From Parapedobacter koreensis (GTDB lineage: Bacteria > Bacteroidota > Bacteroidia > Sphingobacteriales > Sphingobacteriaceae): a DNA stretch of 64,000 bases. Where the stretch lies: NCBI RefSeq assembly GCF_900109365.1, contig NZ_FNZR01000008.1, positions 218,892 through 282,891 of the forward strand, in the 5' to 3' direction. Shown piece after piece: positions 18,482-27,743 of the stretch. Both the position numbers and the translations under genes were made by a program. Every line of letters starts with the position of its first letter. The stretch's first letter is position 1. The notes under the pieces are model-generated. The model did no database searches. It saw only the letters and a program-made list of their open reading frames with translations, and had not been told where the DNA came from.

Positions 18482-21400
18482 ATGAAAAAAAAGGAACTAA
18501 GCAAAAGAGTTCTTTATCATCATTTCTTTGTCCAATTAAAACCAATTTTCGCTCGCTTGAACTACACGGTCCTTTTGACGCTGATGCTGACGTTGAACGT
18601 CGCAGCCAAGACGTACTCCCAAGGCGAGAAAATCGATTTGGTTGTACAGGATGCTAAATTGAAGACGGTATTTCCCTTGTTGGAACAAAAGGGAAAAATC
18701 CGGCTGATGTACAGCGAAGATAGCCGTGCATTGGATAAACTCGTGAGCATTAAAGTGCGGAATACTCCCGTACTGGAAGTACTCGAAATGCTGCTTGCAA
18801 ATACCAGCTTGGAATACAGGGCATTGGATAATAACTTGGTGGTTGTGCGCAATAAAGTCGTGCAGCAAGACATCACCATCAATGGGCGGGTGACCAGCGC
18901 GGGCGGGCAGCCGCTAAGCGGTGTAAGTGTATCCGTAAAAGGGTCATCCACAGGGGGCTCAACCAATGAGGCCGGGCAATTTGTGATTGTAGCGCCGCCG
19001 AATGCGGTGTTGGTATTTTCCTATGTCGGTTACCTCCCCTTGGAAATCCCCGTCAATTCGCGCAGCACCATCAATGCCGTATTGCAGGAAGATACCAAGG
19101 AATTGGGCGAAGTGATTGTGACGGCCCTCGGTATCCGGCGTGAAAACCGGAAGCTGGGCTATTCGGCATCTGCCGTAAATACCGACCAGCTGACCGAAAG
19201 CCGCACCACCAACGTGGGCAACAGCCTCGTGGGCAAGGTGGCGGGTCTGAATGTATCCGGCATTCCCAGCGGCCCCGGTGGTTCGTCCAAAATCAGGCTG
19301 CGTGGGCAATCCTCGTTCGGTGGCAATAATTCCCCGCTGATAGTGGTCAATGGCATTCCCATCAACAATGCAGCCCAGGGCGGGGCGAATGCTTCGGGAC
19401 AGGGTAATACGGGGGAGATCAATACCGATTTGGGGGATGGCCTCCAAAGCATCAGCCCCGACGATATCGAGTCGTTGACGGTATTGAAAGGCGCGGCGGC
19501 CGCCGCGCTGTACGGCTTCCGGGCAAAGGACGGTGCCATCATCATCACCACCAAATCGGGAAGCCAGCAGGAGCGGGGCATCGGCATCAGCTACGGGCTG
19601 AGCTACCAGGGCGACCAACCGTTGGACTACACGGATTTCCAGTATGAATACGGGCAGGGCGAATACGGCATCCGCAACGAGACGGTAGCCGACGTGCGGC
19701 GGACGGGCGTGTGGAGCTTCGGCCCCCGCTTTGATGGCCTGCCGGTGATGCAGCACGACGGCGTGGAACGGCCTTACCTGCCCAATGAAGATCGGGTAAA
19801 AAACTTCTACCGCACGGGCAACACGTTTACCCATACGGTGGCGATATCCGGAGCGAATGAAAAAGGGAATTTCAGGGTATCCTTTGCCAATACCGACGCC
19901 AATAGCATCGTGCCCAATTCGGATTTCGACAAGAAAATCCTCAACATGGGACTCAACTACGCGCTCACCGAAGGACTATCGGTACAGGTAAATGCCAACT
20001 ATTCCAATGAGTTTAACGACAATCCCCCGGCGCTGAACCAGCAGGCGTATAACGTCAACCAAACGGTGTATACCATCGCCAATAGCGTAGACATCCGCTG
20101 GCTGGAAAATGCCTACAAAGATCCCGAGACGGGCAATGAAATCAACCCGGCCCGCTTTACCGATAGGACAAACCCCTATTGGACGATCAACGAGCGGTTC
20201 GAGACGCAGAAGCGCGACCGCTTATTCGGCAATGTGACCCTGCGGTACGATATCGCTCCATGGCTGTGGGTACAAGGGCGCGTGGGCCAGGACTTCTTCA
20301 CCAATGTGCGGCATGCCAATAGGCCTACCGGCACGGCGATGCTACCCGTGGCACCCAGCGGATTCAACGGTAATTATTTCCAGAATACCGGCACATTCCG
20401 CGAACGCAACGTCGACTTCCTGCTGGGTGTAAACCATACCATGGGCGTCTTTGGTGTGGATGCCACCTTCGGTGCCAACTCCATGGATCAGAAATCCGAG
20501 CGGATGGGTACCTCGGTGACCAACTTTTTTATCCGCGACCTGTATACCGTAGACAATGGCCAGATTAAAAACCCCAATTATTCCTTCTGGCATAAACGCG
20601 TCAATTCAGTGTTCGGTACGGTGGACTTTTCCCTCGGCGAATACCTGTACCTGAACCTGACCGGACGGAACGATTGGTTTTCCACGCTGAACCCCCAATC
20701 CAACAGCGCGTTCTACCCATCGGTGAGCACCAGTTTCGTATTTAGCCAGCTTTTCCAATCGCTGCCTGAATGGTTTGGCTTCGGCAAGCTGCGCGCATCC
20801 TATGCCGAAGTGGGCGGGGATACCGATCCCTATACCAACACGCTGTATTACAACATCGAAAACAACCAGTTCAATGGCGTGCCGCTGGGTATCATCACAT
20901 CGGCCATCAGCCCGAACGCCAACTTGCGGCCACTGACGGTCAAGGAGACGGAAATCGGGATTGATTTCAAGCTGTTTGACAACCGGCTGTCCGTGGATGC
21001 CGCGGTATACAATAAGCTCACCGAAGATGAAATCCTGAACGTGGATATTTCCAACGCATCCGGCTACAGCCAGACCTTGGTCAACGTGGGCAGGCTGCGT
21101 AACCGTGGGGTTGAGGTATTGCTGAATATCGTGCCCATCCGGAATGAGCATTTCCAATGGGAAACCGCATTTAACTATGCGCTGAATAAAAGCAAGGTGC
21201 TGCAATTGGCAGACAACCAGCAGCGGTTTGACGTCGGTACCGGCGAATACATCGGCATTGTATCCCATGAAGTGGGATCGCCCATGGCTTCCCTGCGGGG
21301 CGTAGATTACCTGCGCAATGATCAGGGAGAAATCATCACGTCAAACGGCCTGTTCCTGCCGGGCAGCCTGGTGACGTACGGAAGTGCTATCCCCCCGCAT

Positions 21401-21910
21401 ACGGGCGGCTGGCTCAATACGGTGACCTATAAAGGCATCAAGTTTTTTGCCCAAGTAGATTTCAAAGCAGGGCACAAGATGATTTCCAACTCCAACTTCA
21501 ACTTGATGAGGCATGGGCTACATCAAGGTAGCTTGGTGGGGAGGGAAAACGGAGTCGTCTTCCCCGGCGTGAATACCGATGGGACAGCCAACAGTACGGC
21601 CGTGGAAGCCGAGTTGTTTTACAGCCAATACCGTTCGGCCAACGTAGCCACCCCATTTGTCTACGATGCCGGTTTTATCCGGTGCCGGACACTTTCGGTG
21701 GGCTATGATTTTTCAAGGTTCTTTGGCAAGACGTTCGTCAGGGGAGTCAATATGAATCTCTTTGTCAACAATCCATTTATCATCCGGAAATCCATTGACA
21801 ACCTGGATCCCGAGGTGCAATATTCGGCGTCGGATCTGCGGTCGGGCCTCGAAACGCATGCCCTGCCGACAACCCGGACGTATGGCCTGAATTTAAACGT
21901 TAACTTTTAG
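18482..21910 (+). CDS. SusC/RagA-family TonB-linked outer-membrane transporter with STN domain
   Basis: About 1142 residues from the ATG at 18482, chosen because it opens the signal sequence MKKKELSK; an ATG 90 bases earlier only adds an unlikely leader. Order of domains: signal anchor to about 45, STN domain about 48-120 (the signal-transducing input to FecR), a CarboxypepD_reg-like carrier domain about 130-205, a plug with SALGV-like and RLRGQSSFGGNNSPLIVVNG segments, then a long beta-barrel ending NLNVNF. It takes up an oligosaccharide or other large nutrient with the SusD lipoprotein encoded 13 bases downstream, using TonB energy. Confidence 0.95.
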   Translation: MKKKELSKRVLYHHFFVQLKPIFARLNYTVLLTLMLTLNVAAKTYSQGEKIDLVVQDAKLKTVFPLLEQKGKIRLMYSEDSRALDKLVSIKVRNTPVLEVLEMLLANTSLEYRALDNNLVVVRNKVVQQDITINGRVTSAGGQPLSGVSVSVKGSSTGGSTNEAGQFVIVAPPNAVLVFSYVGYLPLEIPVNSRSTINAVLQEDTKELGEVIVTALGIRRENRKLGYSASAVNTDQLTESRTTNVGNSLVGKVAGLNVSGIPSGPGGSSKIRLRGQSSFGGNNSPLIVVNGIPINNAAQGGANASGQGNTGEINTDLGDGLQSISPDDIESLTVLKGAAAAALYGFRAKDGAIIITTKSGSQQERGIGISYGLSYQGDQPLDYTDFQYEYGQGEYGIRNETVADVRRTGVWSFGPRFDGLPVMQHDGVERPYLPNEDRVKNFYRTGNTFTHTVAISGANEKGNFRVSFANTDANSIVPNSDFDKKILNMGLNYALTEGLSVQVNANYSNEFNDNPPALNQQAYNVNQTVYTIANSVDIRWLENAYKDPETGNEINPARFTDRTNPYWTINERFETQKRDRLFGNVTLRYDIAPWLWVQGRVGQDFFTNVRHANRPTGTAMLPVAPSGFNGNYFQNTGTFRERNVDFLLGVNHTMGVFGVDATFGANSMDQKSERMGTSVTNFFIRDLYTVDNGQIKNPNYSFWHKRVNSVFGTVDFSLGEYLYLNLTGRNDWFSTLNPQSNSAFYPSVSTSFVFSQLFQSLPEWFGFGKLRASYAEVGGDTDPYTNTLYYNIENNQFNGVPLGIITSAISPNANLRPLTVKETEIGIDFKLFDNRLSVDAAVYNKLTEDEILNVDISNASGYSQTLVNVGRLRNRGVEVLLNIVPIRNEHFQWETAFNYALNKSKVLQLADNQQRFDVGTGEYIGIVSHEVGSPMASLRGVDYLRNDQGEIITSNGLFLPGSLVTYGSAIPPHTGGWLNTVTYKGIKFFAQVDFKAGHKMISNSNFNLMRHGLHQGSLVGRENGVVFPGVNTDGTANSTAVEAELFYSQYRSANVATPFVYDAGFIRCRTLSVGYDFSRFFGKTFVRGVNMNLFVNNPFIIRKSIDNLDPEVQYSASDLRSGLETHALPTTRTYGLNLNVNF

Positions 21911-21923
21911 CAACAAACCAGAC

Positions 21924-23471
21924 ATGAAACGAAATCTATTAATCGCCACAATGCTGATGCTGGTGTTTGCAATGAACAGTTGCGACAAGAATTTCGAGGA
22001 CATCAACATCAATCCATCGCTGGCCAACGACCTGAATCCGGTCTATTTATTTTCAAATGCCCAGCGGCTTTCGGCCATTCCGTCTTACCATTACCAAGGG
22101 GAGATTGTCCAGCAAATTAACACGCCGTATGGTGGTATACTTGCTGCTGGTAACCGCAACATCATCAACGATCAGCACGCCAATGCGGCGTTCAACACGT
22201 TGTTTAACGAGTCTATCCGGTACCTGATTGAGGTCATCAACAAGACGCAGGACAACCCGGACGAAAGCAACCTGCACAACATGGCGCGGATATGGAAAGC
22301 CTACTGTTTCCAAATATTAGTCGATACGTATGGCGATGTGCCGTACAGCGAAGCGGGACAGGGGTACATCAGCGGGATTTTCCTGCCCAAGTACGACCTG
22401 TCGGAGACGATATACGACGCCATCATCCAGGAATATACCGATGCCACCAATGCATTGGATGCCAGTAAGGCTTCCATCGGTACGGCCGACTTGTTTTACG
22501 GCGGAGACATTGCCAAGTGGAAACGCCTGGGCAATTCCCTGCTGCTGCGAGCGGGGATGCGCTATACCAAGATAGACGAAAGCAGGGCACGCACACTGGT
22601 CGCTCAGGCGGTAGACCCCGCCCGTGGCGGAGTGCTGCTCTCCAATGACGACAATGCGCTCATCCAGTTCAACGCCACCTATACCAACGCCACCTCGAAT
22701 GCGTTGCTCGGCGGCGAACGCGCGAATTATTACATCGGGGCGGCGTTTGTCGATTTTCTCAAAACCCACAATGACCCACGGCTGCGGTATATCGCCGTCA
22801 AGTACGAAAACCCTTCCAATCCGCTGGCCACGGCAGGCAGTGCCAACACCAATCCAGCTGATCAGCAGGGGATGCCCTATGGGTATGACGAAAGCTCCAT
22901 CGAAGATGCCCCCGGTTTCCCGGGCAAGATAGGTTCGGCATTCCAGTATTCCCAGTTCAACCGGGCTACCGTGATGCGCATCGACGCCCCGGAGTACCTG
23001 GTCAGTTATTCACAAACACAATTGCTGCTGGCCGAGGCACGTTACCGGGGATTCATCACCACCGGTACGGCGGCCGAATATTATGAAAGCGCTATCGTAG
23101 CCCACATGGAGCAGGCCAATACCTACGGGAGCATGCCCGCCATATCCGCCTCGGAGAAGACGGACTATTTGAGCGGGGCGGGCGTAGCCTTTGATGAGGC
23201 CAATGCGCTGCAGCAGATCAATGAGCAGTATTGGGTGAGCTCTTTCCGGAACTGGTCGGAAGGCTGGGCCAATTTCCGCCGGAGTGGCTATCCGCAGTTG
23301 TCGCCGATCAATTTCCCCTCGCAGGATCCGTCGGTCGCTGCAGGCGGTGGGTTTATCCGGCGCTTGGTATATCCCCTGCGTGAAGTCTCCGTCAACAGCG
23401 CCAACGTAAGCGAGGCCGCCAGCCGCATGGGGGGTGACAATTTGGGTGTACCAGTATTTTGGGATCGGTAA
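21924..23471 (+). CDS. SusD/RagB-family outer-membrane nutrient-binding lipoprotein
   Basis: A 515-residue lipoprotein whose leader ends FAMNSC (lipidated Cys about residue 20), followed by the FEDININPSLAND start common to the SusD-like 2 branch. It is helical with TPR-like repeats, and the motif LLLAEARYRG near 370 is a family landmark. It forms a lid on the SusC barrel and binds the substrate at the cell surface. It lies directly after susC; the enzymes that follow probably process what the pair imports. Confidence 0.93.
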   Translation: MKRNLLIATMLMLVFAMNSCDKNFEDININPSLANDLNPVYLFSNAQRLSAIPSYHYQGEIVQQINTPYGGILAAGNRNIINDQHANAAFNTLFNESIRYLIEVINKTQDNPDESNLHNMARIWKAYCFQILVDTYGDVPYSEAGQGYISGIFLPKYDLSETIYDAIIQEYTDATNALDASKASIGTADLFYGGDIAKWKRLGNSLLLRAGMRYTKIDESRARTLVAQAVDPARGGVLLSNDDNALIQFNATYTNATSNALLGGERANYYIGAAFVDFLKTHNDPRLRYIAVKYENPSNPLATAGSANTNPADQQGMPYGYDESSIEDAPGFPGKIGSAFQYSQFNRATVMRIDAPEYLVSYSQTQLLLAEARYRGFITTGTAAEYYESAIVAHMEQANTYGSMPAISASEKTDYLSGAGVAFDEANALQQINEQYWVSSFRNWSEGWANFRRSGYPQLSPINFPSQDPSVAAGGGFIRRLVYPLREVSVNSANVSEAASRMGGDNLGVPVFWDR

Positions 23472-23532
23472 AACGGTGGGAGAATGCAGTTTTTGAACCA
23501 CAAACAGATTATGCCATTAAATATTTATGCTA

Positions 23533-24459
23533 ATGAAAACGACCATTTTCTATTTCTTGTTGCTCTTTTCGGCCATCACGGTTTTCGGCCAGGAGGTATC
23601 GCCATCCCGTGAAACGATCATCGGCCTCACGCCTCTGTGGAAAGGCGAGCGGTTTCCCGATGGCCGCCCCAAAGTGCCTGACGAACTGCTGGAACGATTA
23701 AAAAAAGTGTCCATCGAAGAAGCCTGGGGCGGGCTGCGTGCCCGGGGCTATCACAACCAGTTCGAGGCCGACTGGATGATCGTCAACCCCGATGAGGTGA
23801 TGACCGGCCGGGCAGTGACGGCCCAGTACATGCCATTGCGGCCCGATGTAGACAGCACCATCCGCGCTACGGGCATCAAGGAAGGCCGAAACAGTGCCGG
23901 GGGTACCAATTCGTGGCCCATCGATGTGCTGCAAGACGGGGATGTCTACGTAGCCGACGGCTACGACAAAGTGGTGGATGGTACCTTGATCGGCGACATC
24001 CTGGCCAATGCCATCTATACCAATTCCAAGCGGGGCGTGGTATTCTACGGGAGCGTACGCGATTTGAAAGGGATTCGGGAAGTAGAAGGGTTCAATGGCT
24101 GGGTCAAAGGTTATGATCCCTCCTACATCCAGCAGATGATGCTTACATCGATTAACCTGCCTATCCGCGTCGGCCGGGCCACGGTGATGCCCGGAGATGC
24201 CGTGCTGGCCAACCAGTACGGGACGATTTTCATCCCTGCTCACCTGCTCCATGACATTGTCCTCGGTGCAGAGTTCATCATGCTGCGCGACGAATTCGGG
24301 AAGCAGCGCATCAAGGAGAAGAAGTATACCGCCGGTGATGTAGACAGCCGATGGACGGCCCCCATCCGGGAAGACTTCCTGGAATGGCTGCGAGCAAAAA
24401 AAGACCTCCCCATGAGCCGGGAAGAACTGGATAATTACATGAAACAGCGCAATTGGTAG
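23533..24459 (+). CDS. Exported RraA-like protein (HMG/CHA-aldolase family)
   Basis: About 308 residues from the ATG at 23533, chosen because the signal peptide reads MKTTIFYFLLLFSAITVFGQ; an ATG two codons earlier is also possible. The fold matches the RraA/4-hydroxy-4-methyl-2-oxoglutarate aldolase family, with GDILANAIYTNSKRGVVFYGSVRDL corresponding to the conserved G-D...A...G..V..G..RD active-site strip. Cytoplasmic relatives are retro-aldolases acting on 4-hydroxy-2-oxo acids; here the leader sends it to the periplasm. In this cluster it could cleave a 2-keto-3-deoxy acid made by the neighbouring dehydratases, which is inference. Confidence 0.8.
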   Translation: MKTTIFYFLLLFSAITVFGQEVSPSRETIIGLTPLWKGERFPDGRPKVPDELLERLKKVSIEEAWGGLRARGYHNQFEADWMIVNPDEVMTGRAVTAQYMPLRPDVDSTIRATGIKEGRNSAGGTNSWPIDVLQDGDVYVADGYDKVVDGTLIGDILANAIYTNSKRGVVFYGSVRDLKGIREVEGFNGWVKGYDPSYIQQMMLTSINLPIRVGRATVMPGDAVLANQYGTIFIPAHLLHDIVLGAEFIMLRDEFGKQRIKEKKYTAGDVDSRWTAPIREDFLEWLRAKKDLPMSREELDNYMKQRNW

Positions 24460-24502
24460 ACAACTAACTTTATCATTAAACATACGATAATCGACAGCAA
24501 CG

Positions 24503-25999
24503 ATGAAAACCATCATACAACAACTGAAAGCACAAAGCAGGAAAGCAGAACAACAACAACGCGCGGAAATGCAGGCCGAGCTGGCCAACCCGGCCACCTC
24601 CTCTGCGCGGCGTGATTTTTTGAAAAAAGCAGCATTCGGCGGCCTGGCATTGGGTGGGTTTATGAACCTGTCCATTGAAGACACGCTGGCACATACCACC
24701 TCGAAGGTCAATCGGCGGTCGGCCCCCTCTGATTTAAAAATCACGGACATGCGCTATTGCGTTACCCGCGTGCTGGGCCGTACGGCCATCATCCGCATCG
24801 ATACCAACCAGGGTATCTACGGGTTGGGCGAGGTGCGCGATGGGGCTGATGAGCGCTACGCCCTGTTCCTGAAAAGCCGCATCATCGGCGAAAACCCCTG
24901 CAACGTGGAGAAAATATTCAAGATGCTCCGGCAGTACGGCGGACCAGCACGCCAGGCCGGTGGGGTCTGCGCCGTGGAAATGGCCCTGTGGGACATCTGC
25001 GGCAAGGCATACGGTGTGCCCGCCTGGCAACTGCTCGGCGGCATGTACCGCGATAAAATCAGGCTCTACGCCGACACACCGGAAGGCGGATCGCCCGAAG
25101 AACAGAAAAAACGGATTGCCTACCGGGTAAACGATCAGGGGTATACCTGGCTGAAGATGGACGTCTCCATCGGGGAAGTGCTGGATGTGCCGGATGCCGT
25201 GGTGAATGCCGACTTCTGGAAAAACGAACAGGGCCGTCTGGCCCAGTGGGGCAACTATGGCTACATGTCTTATGCCAACCGGATGCATCCGTTTACCCAA
25301 ATCCAGATCACGGACAAAGGGCTGGAACACCTGGAGCAGATTGTGGCCAATATCCGGAGCCTCACGGGCTATGAGGTGCCGATCTCGACCGATCACTACG
25401 GCCACTTCGATCTGAACAACGGCATACGCCTGGGCCGTGCACTGGAAAAATACCGGCTGGCCTGGCTGGAAGACATGGTGCCCTGGCAGTATACCGAGCA
25501 GTGGAAGACCATCACAGCAGCACTGGAAACACCCACCATCACGGGCGAGGACATCTATTTGCTGAAGGATTTCAAACCGCTTATCCATGAGCGTGCGGTA
25601 GACATCATCCATCCGGATTTGTCGTCATCGGGCGGGCTGCTGGAGACCAAGCGTATCGGCGACTACGCCGAAGAGTTCGGCATCGCCATGGCCATGCACC
25701 AGGCAGGCACGCCCGTATCCTTCATGGCCAACGTGCATTGCGCAGCAGCCACGGAGAACTTCCTTGCCCTTGAGCACCACTCCGTAGATCTGCCCTGGTG
25801 GGAAGATTTGGTGGTCACCACCGACGGGCGCAAGCTCATCGAGAAAGGATACGCCAATGTGCCGCTTACCGCTCCGGGGCTGGGTATTGAGTTGAACGAT
25901 GACGTCGTGAAGAAATACCTCATCGACAAGGATAAGAGCTACTTTGAGCCCACCCCGCAATGGGACGACAAGCGTTCACACGACCGGACTTGGAGTTGA
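24503..25999 (+). CDS. Tat-exported enolase-superfamily sugar-acid dehydratase (mandelate racemase/muconate lactonizing group)
   Basis: A 498-residue member of the enolase superfamily. After a charged start, residues ~34-55 contain RRDFLKKAAFGGLALGG, a twin-arginine signal. The capping domain is followed by the barrel with metal ligands in STDHYGHF, WLEDMVPW and ITGEDIYL, and an acid/base His in MHQAGTPVSF. The DHYGH and HQAGTP pattern is that of D-mannonate/D-galactonate-type acid-sugar dehydratases. It should convert an aldonic acid to a 2-keto-3-deoxy acid, here in the periplasm. It starts 43 bases after the RraA-like gene. Confidence 0.85.
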   Translation: MKTIIQQLKAQSRKAEQQQRAEMQAELANPATSSARRDFLKKAAFGGLALGGFMNLSIEDTLAHTTSKVNRRSAPSDLKITDMRYCVTRVLGRTAIIRIDTNQGIYGLGEVRDGADERYALFLKSRIIGENPCNVEKIFKMLRQYGGPARQAGGVCAVEMALWDICGKAYGVPAWQLLGGMYRDKIRLYADTPEGGSPEEQKKRIAYRVNDQGYTWLKMDVSIGEVLDVPDAVVNADFWKNEQGRLAQWGNYGYMSYANRMHPFTQIQITDKGLEHLEQIVANIRSLTGYEVPISTDHYGHFDLNNGIRLGRALEKYRLAWLEDMVPWQYTEQWKTITAALETPTITGEDIYLLKDFKPLIHERAVDIIHPDLSSSGGLLETKRIGDYAEEFGIAMAMHQAGTPVSFMANVHCAAATENFLALEHHSVDLPWWEDLVVTTDGRKLIEKGYANVPLTAPGLGIELNDDVVKKYLIDKDKSYFEPTPQWDDKRSHDRTWS

Positions 26000-26020
26000 T
26001 TTATATTAAACTGGATATCA

Positions 26021-26458
26021 ATGCGTAATCTATTTATGCTTATCACGTGTATGATGATGGTAGCAGGATGCAATGAAAACGAACACGGGCCAAACGATGT
26101 AGCAGACGTGGAAGCCGCCGTGGAATTATTCCGGCAGACCATGGTCGCCCCCGACGAATCCGTGTTTTACAAACTGACGTCGCCCGAGCTGACCTACGGG
26201 CATTCCAATGGGCTGATAGAAGACCGGGAAACCTGCATAGCTTCGATGGTGACGGGCAAATACAAGTTCCTGAGCCTGGAGCTGTCCGAACAGACGGTAG
26301 CCCTTTCGGGCAATACAGCGATTGTGCGGCACCGTTTTTTTGCCCACACCCACGATGAAGGAAAAGAACCCGGCACGGTGACCCTGCACGTGTTGCAGGT
26401 ATGGCAGCAAGGTGACGAAGGCTGGCAGTTGCTTGCCCGCCAGGCGGTGAAAATATAA
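26021..26458 (+). CDS. NTF2-like (DUF4440/SnoaL-type) lipoprotein
   Basis: A 145-residue lipoprotein; the leader ends MMMVAGC, lipidated Cys about residue 17. The mature part is a single DUF4440-type fold: helix VEAAVELFRQTM, then LTYGHSNGLIEDRETCIASMV and a beta-sheet ending VLQVWQQGDEGWQLLARQAV. Such proteins bind small ligands or act as isomerase-like folds; the role here is unknown. It lies 21 bases after the dehydratase and 10 bases before the MFS gene, so it is part of the same operon. Confidence 0.8.
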   Translation: MRNLFMLITCMMMVAGCNENEHGPNDVADVEAAVELFRQTMVAPDESVFYKLTSPELTYGHSNGLIEDRETCIASMVTGKYKFLSLELSEQTVALSGNTAIVRHRFFAHTHDEGKEPGTVTLHVLQVWQQGDEGWQLLARQAVKI

Positions 26459-26468
26459 TGGGGGCATC

Positions 26469-27743
26469 ATGGAGAGACAATTAGCCAAGTCGCGGTGGTA
26501 CCGCATCATTCCCATCGTTTTCATCACGTATAGCCTCGCCTACCTGGACCGGGCCAACTTCGGCTTTGCCGCCGCAGGCGGCATGGCCCGTGATTTGGAC
26601 ATCACGCCGGGCATGTCGTCGTTATTGGGATCGCTCTTCTTCCTGGGGTATTTCTTTTTCCAGATACCCGGTGCCCACTATGCTGCGCATAAAAGCGCCA
26701 AGCGGCTGATATTCTGGTCGCTGGTGCTTTGGGGCGGATTGGCTACGGCCACGGGGATGGTGAGCAGTGTCGGGTGGCTCGTCGTCATCCGGTTCATGCT
26801 GGGCGTGGTGGAAAGTGCGGTGATGCCCGCCATGCTTATCCTGCTCAGCCAATGGTTTACCAAAGCCGAGCGGTCGCGGGCCAATACCTTTTTGATACTG
26901 GGCAATCCGGCCACGGTGCTCTGGATGTCGGTACTTTCCGGATACCTCATTGATGCCTTGGGCTGGCGCTGGATGTTTATCATCCAAGGGGCGCCGGCCA
27001 TCCTGTGGGCTTTCATCTGGTGGAAGGTGGTAGACGAGCGGCCCAAGGAGGCAGGCTGGTTGAGCGGAGCGGAGAAGTCAGCCATTGAGGCTCAGTTGGA
27101 AGCAGAGCAGCGGGAGATCAAGCCCGTGAAAAACTATGCCCAGGCCTTCCGGTCGCGGGCCGTTATCCTCCTGTGCCTGCAATACCTGCTGTGGAGCCTG
27201 GGCCTGTACGGCTTTGTGATGTGGCTGCCATCGATCATCAATGCCGCACCCGATATGGACATCGTGACTACTGGCTGGCTGGCGGCCGTACCGTACCTGC
27301 TGGCGATCATCGGTATGCTCGGCGCTTCCTATTTTTCGGATAAAACACTCAATCGGAAAATCTTCATCTGGCCATTCCTGCTGCTGGGCGCACTGGCGCT
27401 GTATGGCTCCTACCTCGTAGGCTCCGACCATTTCTGGTGGTCGTTCATCCTGCTTGTAGTGGCTGGCGGCGCCATGTACGCACCATACGGGCCGTTCTTT
27501 GCCGTCATCACGGAAGTCTTGCCCAAGAATGTGGCCGGAGGAGCCCTAGGGCTTATCAACAGCATGGGAGCGCTCGGGTCATTTGTCGGCGCGTATATCG
27601 TCGGTTACCTGAATGGTTCCACCGGCGGCTTCGGCGCTTCGTATCTCCTGATGGCATTTGCCTTGCTGGCTTCTGCCGTGCTTACCATCGTTGTAGTGAA
27701 GTCGCCCCAGCGGAAGCGACCCCAACCCGTACCGGTTTTATGA
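26469..27743 (+). CDS. MFS transporter, anion:cation symporter (ACS) type
   Basis: A 424-residue inner-membrane transporter with 12 predicted helices. The opening RIIPIVFITYSLAYLDRANFGFA is the ACS-family signature (hexuronate, galactonate and phthalate transporters), followed by GSLFFLGYFFFQIPGA. It probably imports the sugar acid or its keto-acid product by proton symport; substrate by family and context only. Its stop overlaps the start of the PQQ dehydrogenase gene (ATGA), indicating translational coupling. Confidence 0.9.
   Translation: MERQLAKSRWYRIIPIVFITYSLAYLDRANFGFAAAGGMARDLDITPGMSSLLGSLFFLGYFFFQIPGAHYAAHKSAKRLIFWSLVLWGGLATATGMVSSVGWLVVIRFMLGVVESAVMPAMLILLSQWFTKAERSRANTFLILGNPATVLWMSVLSGYLIDALGWRWMFIIQGAPAILWAFIWWKVVDERPKEAGWLSGAEKSAIEAQLEAEQREIKPVKNYAQAFRSRAVILLCLQYLLWSLGLYGFVMWLPSIINAAPDMDIVTTGWLAAVPYLLAIIGMLGASYFSDKTLNRKIFIWPFLLLGALALYGSYLVGSDHFWWSFILLVVAGGAMYAPYGPFFAVITEVLPKNVAGGALGLINSMGALGSFVGAYIVGYLNGSTGGFGASYLLMAFALLASAVLTIVVVKSPQRKRPQPVPVL

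Noticed and set aside
18959..19834. 291-residue minus-strand open frame in the first susC (and similar ones in the enolase, PQQ and MauE genes)
   Set aside because: Long antisense frames are common in GC-rich coding sequence; the plus-strand proteins are clearly real.
27437..27739. 100-codon N-terminal extension of the PQQ dehydrogenase frame
   Set aside because: It overlaps the MFS gene in another frame, and the lipoprotein signal begins exactly at 27740.
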